Below are positions 10,405-20,904 of a stretch of DNA of 64,000 nucleotides, piece by piece. The notes under the pieces were generated by a model that was given only the letters and a program-made list of their open reading frames with translations, did not search any database and was not told where the DNA came from. This DNA is from Liolophura sinensis (Eukaryota; Mollusca; Polyplacophora; Chitonida; Chitonidae), in contig NC_088297.1 of assembly GCF_032854445.1 (NCBI RefSeq), positions 22,643,127 to 22,707,126 on the forward strand. Direction: 5' to 3'. The stretch's first letter is position 1. Each line of letters begins with the position of its first letter. The position numbers and the translations under genes are program-made.

Positions 10405-13400
10405 CTGAAAAAAAAAAAAATTTAGTTGACACAAATGGAAACTACTGCGAGAATTTATAATTAGGAAACAAGTTTTTGAACCAGCAGAAATTTGCAATAA
10501 TTGTAATATTGCACAAAATGACCGAGCAACTAAAACAAAGCTCCGTGTAATCATCATAGCTGAAACCCAAGTGTATTTTCCTGGCATATTTTACATATCT
10601 TATTATTAAATATGTGTTTAATATATCTTATATATATTTAATTAGATTTTATTTTTAGGAGTACTGAACTACTATTTCTAATAATATAATCTTACATATA
10701 TTGTATTAAATAATAATATAGACAATTTCACTTATACGACGACAGCCAGCATTATATATATGTATGGTGAAGGGGGGGGGGGGGGGGGGGGGGGCGTATG
10801 AATTCATATTTTAATAGACATTTTTATAGATAGCCTCAACCACAACTCAGTCTCTCTTATCAAGTAGGTACAATTCCTGTACAGTACACTGAGGACGGAT
10901 CCAAAGTCCATTAATACAATGTACATTATCCCTCTCAAAATAACCACTCATGGTTGTAACATAATATTTAATCGTACTGTTACTTACATTTCGGGCTGAC
11001 TTGTCACGAGATGTGATTTACTAACTTACACAGACTCCTGTTCATATATATGTATTTTCAACATAAACTAAAACATGACTTGCATGTATTTTGTATGTAT
11101 GTTACATGTATTTATTGATTTATTTGACTTGATTTACATGGTTAAATGTCATTTTCAAGAATACCCTTACACATTAATTGTACATTACACAGCACTAACA
11201 GTACAAACTCATTTACAAGAGAAAAACTGGCAAAATATACCTGTGTTTAATTAATACATCTACCATTGTTTCTATTTATTTATTTGTGGTTATTTGCATA
11301 CACATTTTTATTCAAAATGATAAAAATTTATTTTATAAAACATGCAAAGAGATTTGCATATCAACAGCATCATTCCTAATGAATACAGATTTATGAAAGG
11401 TAGGTATCACAAAATTTAGCCAAGACATCAGCTGTCAAGTTTTGGTCAGTGGTTCCTTCGTTTCAACAAATATAAACCCGCCTTTATAAACCAGAGTTTT
11501 AATCAGGGTATATAGATCATCCAATCCCTTCTGGGCTCAGTTGTTCGAAAGTGTATCAGCTAATACTGGTATTGATTCAAATTTTCTATTTAAACCTTTA
11601 GCTAAATTGAAAAGCTGATCATGTTCTCCAAAGAAAGTGTAACAGCAGCAGTTTTAGTTCCTATTTAATATACTAGTACGCAATTTCTTTGAGGCTAAGT
11701 ACAAAATTAAAGAATTGGCAAACAGTCATATCTGTTATTAAGTCTTAAACCAGTTTTGAACAGCAGTGCCCAGGTGAGATAAATTTATCAGCAGATATTT
11801 ACTCTTCCTGATATTGCGTTACATGTTCAAAGATTATAACATCTGTTAACAGGACCTGTTCGATTCTTAGAAACAAATTACCTAATGTGCCCGACTGACA
11901 AAAGTTAATCACAGATTAATGTTCGAACATGTGCTTTCTCTGAGAACCTATTCCAATTTGACACTCAACATTTGGCAACACTTCGACCTTAGATCAAAAA
12001 AAAATGCTGCCCTTTGAAGTTAGGCGACGTGGTGGTTTACACAATTAAAACGGTGGTCATTAATCGTGGAATTGTCTGAAATCACCTGTAGAAGGACACA
12101 GGTAATGAGCTGATCTGTCGTTCGTTCTGATAACCGTGGTGACCCCTGCCAATCCATTACACCCCACTCAGTCCAGCAGCCAGCTGATAGTGGAATGATA
12201 AACCCTCCACCCTCCACCCTCTCCCCTGTCAATGAGGACTGTGTCGGGTGAAAGCCATGGCTCCACATGCATGTTAGTCTGCTAACTTTTCCACTCATCA
12301 ATGGAATAACAAATTTGAAGTCAAGTGTCACCTAATGCATGTTTAGTTCCGTATGTATATTTAAAACAAATATCAGGACTGAACAGAACATTAACCTGTT
12401 TGATTTGTCTGTTTACTTATTTGTTTGTTTGTGTAATGCTACACATATACTGACATGCACAATTTTTCAGTCATATGATGATGAGGTGTGTGAACATACT
12501 GTGTATTCTGTGTCTCCTCGACTGGTAGTGGCAGGCTCGTGTTGCCTCAGTTTTGCTGCCCCAAAAGTATCAAACTGAAGACACCGGACAGGACACACCA
12601 CCGTGCGATACTATACTGACACCGGGCCAACAAGCCCTGTTTCTTTGTCCTAATTAAGTGAGGCAGCGAACAAGTGCCAGTTTTAAGGTCTTTGGTATGA
12701 CCTGACATGGGTTTGATCCCACATCTCTGGTTTTCAAGACGGACACTCTAACCACTGGGCCACAGAAGCATTCCGCGGGACAATGAGAGCAAGGGATACA
12801 TTCCTGATAATTAACCACATGTTTACATTCTAATTCAGACGTTTATTTATTTATTTATTTGATTGGTGTTTAGGCCATACTCAAGAACATTTCATTTATA
12901 CAATGGCAGCCAGCATAATCCAGGCGGGAGGAAACCGTGCAGGGCCCTGGTGAAACCCATGACCATTTGTAGGTTGGGCTGGGCTTGAACTCACAGCAAC
13001 CGCATTGGTGAAAGGCTCCTGGGTCATTGTGCTGTGCTGGTAGGCTAACTACTAAGCCAGAGGCCCTTAAGCCACAAGTTCTGTACACACTTCAAACTGC
13101 ATGTCAAATGGCAGTTTTAGGCTTTAAAGTTATTTTCATTCCCTGCAAATTTCTGCAAGTCTAACCACTTAGCAGCACATTTCACACCTGTACTTCACAC
13201 TGACAATTGTATGATAAATGGAAAAGGTAGGTGAGGAGGATAATGTGTTCAACAAATCACTGACACGATCTCCACCTGAGGTTTGTCATGCTTGTCATGG
13301 CTTTCTTACAATACATTTAAATAAAACTATTGACTAACAATAATCTTTTTTGTCTACTCAAAACACAATGTCAAGCACGTATAGTAATGGATATGATCTC

Positions 13401-16400
13401 ATCATCTAAGTGTGACATAAGTGTGACATAAGTGTGGCATAAGTGGATACGATATACATGTACAGTAAACAATCTAAAATACTGCCACAAAAAGTGCATT
13501 ATTAAAGGTCAGGAAATATTACTTTTGATGGTAAAATCCGAATTCCTCCAGAAGCTTAAGCTTCCATAAAAAGCAACACAGCAAGTTTTTAAAGATCAAC
13601 AGACCTCTCAGATTCAGGCAAAATTATAAAATTTCTCCATGGAAGAAAATTTTAGGCCAAATACAACAGTTTATAAGTTGTGACATATTTTATATTTATT
13701 TACTTACTTGACTGGTGTTTTACGCCGTACTCGAATATTTCACTTATACAACGACGGCCAGCATTATTACGGTTTGAGGGAACAAGGAGGAGACCGAGGG
13801 GAAACCCACGACCATCTGCAGATTGCTGCTAGACCTTCTCACGCCTGGCCAGATTTAGTTTATAAGCTGTGATATACACGTAACTTAAAAGCTGTGATAT
13901 AGTCTATAAGGTATGATATAGCTCATAAGGTGTGATGTAGGTTTCAAGATGTGTCAAGACTGAGGTGCACACTTATTGTGTCTCCCTTGCAGATGCAATG
14001 GTACATGGTTTGCATCTGTCTGGGGGCAAGTGTGGCGTAATCTTGTGAGCAAGACATTTCAGTCAGGAAAAAGATATTCCCATTAAGTAAATGATTTCTT
14101 ACCACCAATGCCATGATCCAATTAATTATTGGAGAGCCTTTCTGTTTTTATATGCATTTTAACATAAATCATTTTTCTTTTTTCTATGAAGAGTGTATTG
14201 AGACATTTTTTTTTTCACATGCTTGGTATTCTTCCCACGCAGTTCATGTCAAACCTTAAAACTCCTGAATGGCATGAGTAACATGCTGTCAGTGAAAGCC
14301 TCAAAAAGATTCCATTAAAACTTTCAACAATGATCATGTGGGGTAGATGTTGTACACTTAACTCACATTAACCTTCACAAGCCCAAGTGTCCATAACATT
14401 ACAATAACTGTTCATAGCGTAAATTAAAAAGGTTTTCAGGGATTACTGATAAGGTCAGATTTCTGTGAACTTTACGTCTTTTTTTCCGGTATCTGGGAGA
14501 TTTTCAACTGCCCACTTGTCTTAATCCACGTTCTGATAACAGCATGGTGATTCAGCTATGCTTATAACACGTCAATATCTGTTAAGATTAGCAGAGCCAA
14601 CCATTTCAATGCTTTCTCCCGAGTAATGTTATCCCACCCACCCCTACCTCACTCTAGATTCCACCAGTACATTGGATTTGATGTATGTCCTTTTAGGGTC
14701 AAAATGTAGATTTTGTTTTCTCTCACTAAACATAAAAACAAAACTAAATTAAAGAATGACCAACTACCTCTGAACTTTACAATAATTTCTGTCCATTTGG
14801 CTATGAGCAGTCAGTACAACCTATAAATTGTGTAACCCAGATATTATTAACACATACTCTACTTCTTCAACCTTTTTGCATGTTTGCAAGGTGTTTATTC
14901 AAGCATATTCTAAAGGCATTATTCTGAGCAGACTTTTCGTGAAGCACTGAAACTGACCAATCCAACCCATGTAGTTTGGTCTAAAAATGAACTTTAAAAC
15001 ATGCATAAATCGCACTAAAAGTTGAAAAAGGTTGAGGAAATACGGTGATATACTTGATTTACCATACTGAAGAGTTATTCAGTTCCAAGATGGCAGTCAT
15101 TTTCATGGGCAATGAAAACCCGAGTGCAGGATTAGAATGATATCATATCCCATGTGATTCTTCTCACCTTTACCTCTTCTTCAAACTTAGCTACAAAATG
15201 AACATGCTTGTTTACAGTAAACTAAAAAAGGTGCTTTATATAATATCACACTTGGAATTTTACTTGCCTTAAATTTCTTCTCGAAACAGGACTTTTATGA
15301 CTGTCAATCACATGTTATTAAAACAAAATGTCCATTAAAATCATACCTGTATCTGATGGGTGTTTTACGCTGTACTCAAGAATAATTCAAAACAGAGCCA
15401 AAAGGCTGTGAAATGGGTCTATTGCTCTTCTTCCATCTTCTTTTTCTTGTAACTAATGACCAATTGTCTTTACTGGTCTTCTCCACCCACAAGGGGCCTA
15501 TCACTTATTCTGTCCATAATGGAGGACCCAGCCCCACCTCATTATGACATAACTTCAGAGAGAATGCATTGAACCAGAACGTCATATTATGATATATATT
15601 GTAAGATTGTACACATTTTCTTGAAATTTTTTTTGCAATTAAGTTGTTACCATTTCTATTTGTTCGGTTAGTGTGAGGATGAAAATCTTCATTATTTATG
15701 CCACTGCGGTATGTGGCAACAGATCAAAGCAACATACCGAAATTTAATATGTGTTTTGGTCCTTACATTGTATACTTATACCTCAACAGCACAAATATGG
15801 CAAGAACATTTAACATACATGTTCAATTTGTCAACATTTTTTTCAATCTTTTCAGGATTATATTCAAATGTTTATCACATGCAAGAAACGATTAGTAACA
15901 GCTCATTCCACAAATATCACCGTAGTCATTCTTCACTGCTGTGGCTAATGGTACAGGAACCTTTGCTGTAACATTCAGTTTCTGAAAACTAACACGTTGT
16001 GGAGAGTGTCGCGCATGTAAACTACTTTGGAGACCTACTTTCGATTTTGACACGCCTGTTTGCTTTAAGTCTCTCATGTACCCTATAGCTTTCAGGCATT
16101 TAGGCGTACACACAAATCATCATGCATACTCAGTATGCTCTGTTTTAATTTTAGAAGCATATCATCTAATTTTAAGTGATTTTATGCCTGCTCCCCTCTT
16201 ATCTGTAGAACTGGAGTCAAGGTCAAATGGCATACCTGCTGTCTGAAGAGCATTTGATAACCTTTTGTGACACGAAACTTAACGAATAATATATAAATTC
16301 CAAAAAAAACAATAAAGAAAACATCACAAAAGGATGCTAATATATGACCATAACACAAGGTCTACTTCATTAAGCACAATGACACGTCGTACTTGGGTGG

Positions 16401-19400
16401 AACTACTTCTGACAATTTCTACACAATTCTTTCGTGCCTCTATAATGGGCCTCTGGCGATTCTCACCAATAGACCCATAATTACATGCCGCATACTAATT
16501 TCCGTGAGTTATATGCGCACAAGTTAAGTACAAACCTCAAATGAAGTGACCACCAGTGTTGACAGGCCATCTACGTACGGACCGAGGATGTTGTGTTCTC
16601 TCACTCGTAAATTCTGTTTGCTCCTGTAAAAACATTGCCGAGAAAAACAAACCATATGAAATGGGCATTACCCTAAAATAGGCCTTACCCTAGGATAAAC
16701 AGCAGCTGTGTGTTTGAAATCTACCCTAATCATTTTATTATAGGAACACACAGGAATCTCTCAAAGACTAAGAACAATTCTTCGTCTGCTTTATTCTTCA
16801 TTTCACAATAACTTTCATTACATCTATGCTAACCAGTGGTAGTCATTTGTTGTTTTTTAACAATTTTTTTCCGCAAAACCCTCATCATAACCCAATTTCC
16901 CATGCATGGTCTGTTTACAGAGATTCCACTGTAGTCTTTAAAATTTTAGCATCAATGGCAGTCTCAAACAGGAAACCAATTTATCTACCCCAAGAGTACC
17001 AATGCTGCCAAGAGCCAATGTGAATACATAAAAAAGCAGAGTCGCACAGCAATTTTTGACAGAAAGTAAAAAATCCCACACACGGTTGATCGATCTTCAG
17101 CAAAGCTTTAATACCCTTCAACACAATCAGATTTTGTGACGTTTGATGCCAATTCTGTTCGATATAGCAAGCAGGAAGCAGGGGAAGTAACTCTCACAGG
17201 AGATTCTGACAGAATTGTTTTGCCTTGGGTTGGGGTTTGGGTAGAAAAAAGGTACAAAGGTAATAAATTTTCTAAGAAGTGATCTTCTTCTTTCTGCTTT
17301 ATGCTCTCTAACTCGAAAAATACAGGAAAACCTTATTGCTGACTTGGGAACAAATTTCCAACAACTTTATCAATGCCTATAATAAAGCAATAGGCTACAT
17401 TTTTATCACAAGCAAGAGTTATTCCCCCTTCCCTGAAGAAATAGCTACAACTTAGCCTAAAAAAAAAAGGAATAAAGAACATTAATGTAATAGAATACTG
17501 AAATTACACCATGAATAAAATATCATGTTCATAAATATATATAAACAGGATATTAACATTGGGGAAAAATAACACTGTAGGGAGGGGAATAACTTTATAT
17601 ACAGAAATAATACAGAAATGACAAAATCCATGGTAAATGCACTGCCAGTAAACTAACATCAGTTTGAATTTAATGTGCAACCATTTTTCATATCAACTTC
17701 TAACGGTCCATTCAAACAAAATCCAATCCTGAAATGTGGGTCAACACCAAGACAAGAGCTGTCTGGTGAACTTGGCCTTACCCTTTGGGATCCAATAGAT
17801 CGTGAACCTTTTCATTATAAATTTCCATGTAAGAGACCTCTACTTTGTACACCAGGTCTTCCTTCTTGAACTGTTCAATGCCCTCAAAGAGCGCATCACA
17901 TAGCCTCGGGATTATGCCCTTCTGCTCCCGTGTGCCCATCATCGTGTACGATTTGCCCGACCCTGTCAACAACACGTGGACAGTTGACTGAGTGGTTCAT
18001 ATGATTTATTAGTGCGATGTGGAAGAAAAATTTCAGAGAACTTGTCACTTACATGACAACCATGATTTATTTAGGCATCGTCAAATTCTCTGATCACATG
18101 TAACTTCTTCAGATCTTCATGCCAAACTCAAGAATACCCTCTATGACATGAGGCCAAAGGACTGATTGATTGATCTACTGACTGACTAGTATTGATCAAT
18201 TTATTTGATTGGTCTTTTACGCTGTACATCGAATATTTAACATGTATAACGGCAGCCAGCATTATGGTGGTAGGAAACCGGGCAGACCTTCCCACGTATG
18301 GCCAGAGAGGAAGCTACCAGGAGCTGGACTTGAACTCACTGCGATCGTATTGGTGGGAGGCTCCTGGGTCATCGCTTCCTGCTAGCATGTTAACCCCCTT
18401 GGCCACGGAGGCCCTGATTGCTGATTACATGTAAGAAGGCACTCAGGTATATGAGAGGAGGAAAATGGTTAGGTGCCCAGTGTAAACCACTGAGCTTTGT
18501 CACGTACCTGACAGGCCTCCTGACTTCAAGTCACATACAAAACAGTAACAGCTTAAGTCCAGAAAGAGACCTCAGTTGGATCAACCAAGTATTTTAACCA
18601 TTTGAGCCAGTTGGGTCATCCACCCCAGAGAAAGTGAAATCCTTCATCATGTTTCTACCTCGACCAACCTCTGGACACGTCATTTATATATCTCACTGTG
18701 GCTTAATGGTAGGTTGACAAAACTTTTGATCAGTACACGTTGGCAGCTGGTTTTTATGAGAGGAGGAGGAAACCAGAAATGCTTGAGGTACACAACATGT
18801 ACAGATCATTCTTTATCACACTGGTGAAAGGTAAGTGGTCTCCGTTGAACCAGACATTTTAAACAACAAACCTGTTTGTCCATAGGCGAATATACAACCA
18901 TTGTATCCCTCAAAGGCTTGCTCTAAGATACCCCGTCCCAGATTTTCAAACACTTTTGCCTGATCTGTAAGAAAATAGAAGAAAATGGTGAAATGTTCTG
19001 AGATTTTAAAATTAAAATAAACACCTTCAAAATCATGATTACATGTAATTATAGTGTGATTTTATAGAATATCTTTTCCAACAGAAAACAGGCACAGATG
19101 AATATATGAATTTCTTAATGGGCAATATGGACAATACTGTCCATATTACAATTCACAGATTTTCCCAGCCCTCACTGAATTTATTTTCATGAATACACTT
19201 TTCTGCCCTTTAATACTGACATGTGAATGTATGTTTTTATTTTATTTATTTATTTATTTGATTGGTGTTTTATGCTGTGCTCAAGAATATTTCACGACGG
19301 TGACCAGCATTATGGTGGGAGGAAACCGGGCAGAGCCTGGGGGGAAACCCACGACCATCCACTGGTTGCTGCAGACCTTCCCATAGTATATTTCAAAATA

Positions 19401-20904
19401 AAACATAAACTGGAAATAAAGGGAATATAATTATAATTTATTTAGTAATTCACTTGATTGGTGTCTTATGCCATACTCAAGAATATTTCACTTATACCAG
19501 CAGCCAGCATTATGATGTGAGGAAACCAGGTAGAGCCCAGGGAAAACCCACGATCTTCCGCAGGTTGCTGGCAGACAATATAGTTAAAACGTTACAATGT
19601 TAATAATACATGTAATAAGTATATGTACTCTCTTTATTTGAATGAATGAATGATTATGGTTTAACACCACAATATTGCAGCTACACAATCGTGGCAAGAA
19701 CATATTTAAAAGATGAGATGGCTTTCATTGCAATGAGAACATCCAAAATCAAACAGAAATAGACGAATATTTTCAAAGCAATCGGAACAAACATCATTGA
19801 CAAGTTTTAACATAACTGTGATCAACAAAGATCATTTAAAATTAATTGAATATAGTTCTTATACAATGGCCTTCAGTATCACAAAATATAGTTCTTATTC
19901 AATGAACTTAAAAATATATTGTAAATATCTGTCTACATCATCGCCAGCTAGACTTGTTTTAGCCATGACACACCACACATGTTTAGAACAAATCTGATGT
20001 GGACCTATTCTGTCCACTGGGCCCACAGAGGAGAGCTCTGGGTTAGTCACCTTTTACACCAAGCTTGCCCCCCGGGCTGTACGCTCCTCTCATCACAGTT
20101 ATTACCTATATAATTCTTCCAGGCTGAGGTCCTATTCTTTTTACCCAAGAGGGGGGCTTTATAAAGAATGATGTGCAGGTATGACATTATGGAGTCTACT
20201 GGACGTGTCCTTCACAAACATGTCAAATAAGGCATGGACAACTATATATCTGCATATATATATCATTGTCTCGTTAACTTACTGCAAAATTTAGGATTGT
20301 TTTCCTCCATTGACCAGAAGCAATGGTCAAATGCAAATGTCTGAAACAGAAGAAATACAACTATATATACAGTTTTACTATACATGTATATTTGATTGGT
20401 GTTTTATGACAAACATATATAGTTTTGCAGCCTTCGACAAAACCACCTGATGTGAACACCCATGGGATTTTAATATGTAAGCACTAGTCACCAGCTTTTA
20501 AGATACTGAACATTACATTAAAATAAATCATGAAATTACTTGTCAAAATCAGCAATGAACATGTCAATTACGATTACATTTTTAGGATGGCACTTATTAT
20601 TAAGAGCCCCTGTTTAGAGAACTTGTCTGAACTCTAAATCAATCACACTGCTCAATAAGTACATCAGAACTGGTACAAACAGATGATAGAGCATCAATAT
20701 ATGTAATTAACATACATGTAAAGCTGACAGTGACTCGAAAATACTTCTAGGAATATAATACTTATTATACATAAATATTACTAAAAAATACAAATGAACT
20801 TCACACATTCCAATTTTCAAGATATTGACAGTCTTTAAAAATCTGAATTCCCGACTCCACCAGATAAACTGACCTTGGCTTGTTTCCTAGCTCCATCAGG
20901 TCCA
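10270..20904 (-). CDS. KIF13: Kinesin-3 motor, KIF13-like, partial gene (six exons seen)
   Basis: Six minus-strand exons join in phase: 20904-20874, 20340-20283, 18964-18872, 17962-17782, 16623-16536 and 10404-10270 (586 nt). Together they encode the first half of a kinesin motor. In order they give FAFDHCFW, the P-loop GQTGSGKS split between two exons, [14 protein letters not shown] with [21 protein letters not shown], and switch I within [16 protein letters not shown]. Kinesin-3 motors use ATP hydrolysis to carry cargo toward microtubule plus ends. [17 protein letters not shown], [14 protein letters not shown] and DPKG favour KIF13A/B over KIF1 or KIF16B, and the intron positions agree with what I recall of KIF13. 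The exon with the VAVRVRPMNRRE-like start and those with DLAGSE and the stalk, FHA and cargo regions are not found. The gene is therefore incomplete here. No stop or frameshift interrupts the exons, so it looks functional. Confidence 0.93.
10405..12439. other. Intron of the kinesin gene, no further gene
   Basis: AT-rich intron between kinesin exons 10270-10404 and 16536-16623. It includes a short fragment of SINE type A (10729-10756, minus orientation, CACTTATACGACGACAGCC) ending next to a poly-G tract. Nothing else is recognised. Confidence 0.6.
10772..10794. repeat. Poly-G tract, 23 G
   Basis: An uninterrupted run of 23 G directly after a SINE-A fragment. Its length may be unreliable in the assembly. 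Confidence 0.95.
12440..12772 (-). mobile_element. SINE type B, near full length
   Basis: Minus orientation. The tRNA-like head lies at the right end: box A TGGCCCAGTGG and box B GGGATCAAACCC on the minus strand, spaced as in a tRNA. The 3' part ends with the CATATGACTGAAAAATT motif shared with the copies at 55875 and 56278. Head plus conserved tail marks an RNA polymerase III-derived SINE. Confidence 0.8.
12843..13071 (-). mobile_element. SINE type A, long copy with internal loss
   Basis: The tail (TTTA)n plus GATTGGTGTTTAGGCC is at the left and the head with GGCCTC...TGGCTTAG at the right, so it reads on the minus strand. Box B-like sequence sits in TTGAACTCACAGC (complement). The segment between 'AGGTTG' and 'GGCTTGAACTC' is shortened. 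Confidence 0.85.
13668..13950. repeat. Short tandem repeat, about 20-bp unit, split by a SINE
   Basis: AGTTTATAAGTTGTGACATA at 13668-13687 and AGTTTATAAGCTGTGATATA at 13857-13876 flank SINE-A 13688-13856. Three or four further diverged units follow to about 13950. The flanks may be target duplication, neighbouring array units, or both. Confidence 0.6.
13688..13856 (-). mobile_element. SINE type A, 5'-truncated
   Basis: The left end holds the tail GACTGGTGTTTTACGCCGTA. The copy stops at the right shortly after 'GCTAGACCTTCTCACGCCTGGCC', so the tRNA head is missing. It lies inside the 20-bp tandem repeat. Confidence 0.85.
13951..14852. other. Kinesin intron, nothing recognised
   Basis: No gene, SINE or tandem repeat of note was seen. 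Confidence 0.5.
14853..15048 (+). mobile_element. MITE-like family C copy
   Basis: It starts TACTTCTTCAACCTTTTT and ends with the reverse complement form AAAAAGGTTGAGGAA. These are terminal inverted repeats around an internal segment with GGCATTATTCTG, CTGAAACTGACCAATCC and CACTAAAAGTTG. The same layout occurs at 34671 and, more weakly, at 25506, 50067 and 57742. Confidence 0.7.
15355..15388 (-). mobile_element. SINE type A, tail fragment
   Basis: Only the 3' end remains: TGATGGGTGTTTTACGCTGT followed by ACTCAAGAATAATTC. Confidence 0.7.
15389..16535. other. Kinesin intron, nothing recognised
   Basis: Short overlapping open frames only. No exon-like context. Confidence 0.5.
16536..16623 (-). 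CDS. KIF13: KIF13-like exon: VREH...GPYVDGL segment
   Basis: 88 nt. The first base completes the Gly codon left open by exon 17782-17962. It encodes [20 protein letters not shown] and ends in VTSFE. The acceptor is TTTTTACAG and the donor GTTTGT. The exon ends in phase 0, as the next exon (10404-10270) needs. Confidence 0.94.
16624..17781. other. Kinesin intron, nothing recognised
   Basis: AT-rich intron. No repeat or gene of note. Confidence 0.5.
17782..17962 (-). CDS. KIF13: KIF13-like exon: P-loop end to DLLDPKG
   Basis: 181 nt. It opens with GG of a split Gly codon and continues [15 protein letters not shown]. The middle contains [17 protein letters not shown] and [20 protein letters not shown]. 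It ends with GG of a split Gly before GTAAGG. The acceptor is TTGTTGACAG. His before DLLDP, where vertebrate KIF13 has Arg, is the only unusual residue I noticed. Confidence 0.95.
18194..18415 (-). mobile_element. SINE type A, full-length ends with internal deletion
   Basis: Tail ATTTGATTGGTCTTTTACGC at the left, head ending GGCCACGGAGGCCC at the right. The central 'CCCGGGGGAAACCCACGACC...GGTTGC' part is missing between 'GGGCAGA' and 'CCTTCCCACG'. Confidence 0.85.
18872..18964 (-). CDS. KIF13: KIF13-like exon: VFENLG...IFAYGQT
   Basis: 93 nt between TTTCTTACAG and GTTTGT. It encodes [20 protein letters not shown] then [10 protein letters not shown] and ends with the G of the P-loop Gly. The P-loop GQTGSGKS is thus interrupted by an intron, as I recall for other KIF13 genes. 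Confidence 0.95.
19236..19384 (-). mobile_element. SINE type A, headless copy
   Basis: Tail (TTTA)n GATTGGTGTTTTATGCTG at the left. The right end stops after TTGCTGCAGACCTTCCCA, so the whole tRNA head is absent. Confidence 0.85.
19434..19576 (-). mobile_element. SINE type A, headless copy with target duplication
   Basis: The copy ends at GGTTGCTGGCAGAC. Flanks AATATAATTA (19424-19433) and AATATAGTTA (19577-19586) match at 9 of 10 bases, so it inserted already truncated. It follows another headless copy in the same orientation. Confidence 0.85.
19640..20100. other. Possible diverged third SINE-like repeat
   Basis: GAATGAATGATTATGGTTTAACACC...GCAATATTG-like sequence near 19643-19700 resembles tails of other mollusc SINEs. 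Boundaries and a head are not visible. The rest of the stretch is unassigned intron. Confidence 0.25.
20283..20340 (-). CDS. KIF13: KIF13-like exon: TFAFDHCFW
   Basis: 58 nt, phase 0 start, one base left over at the end. It encodes [19 protein letters not shown], the beta-strand segment near the start of kinesin-3 motors. The acceptor is CTGTTTCAG, the donor GTAAGT. Confidence 0.93.
20874..20904 (-). CDS. KIF13: KIF13-like micro-exon: [10 protein letters not shown]
   Basis: 31 nt between TTTGTTGTAG and GTCAGT. It encodes [10 protein letters not shown] in the frame that continues into TFAFDHCFW. Its place and composition resemble the KGDARGQPK segment of KIF13B. It needs two bases from an upstream exon, which I could not find. 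Confidence 0.75.
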
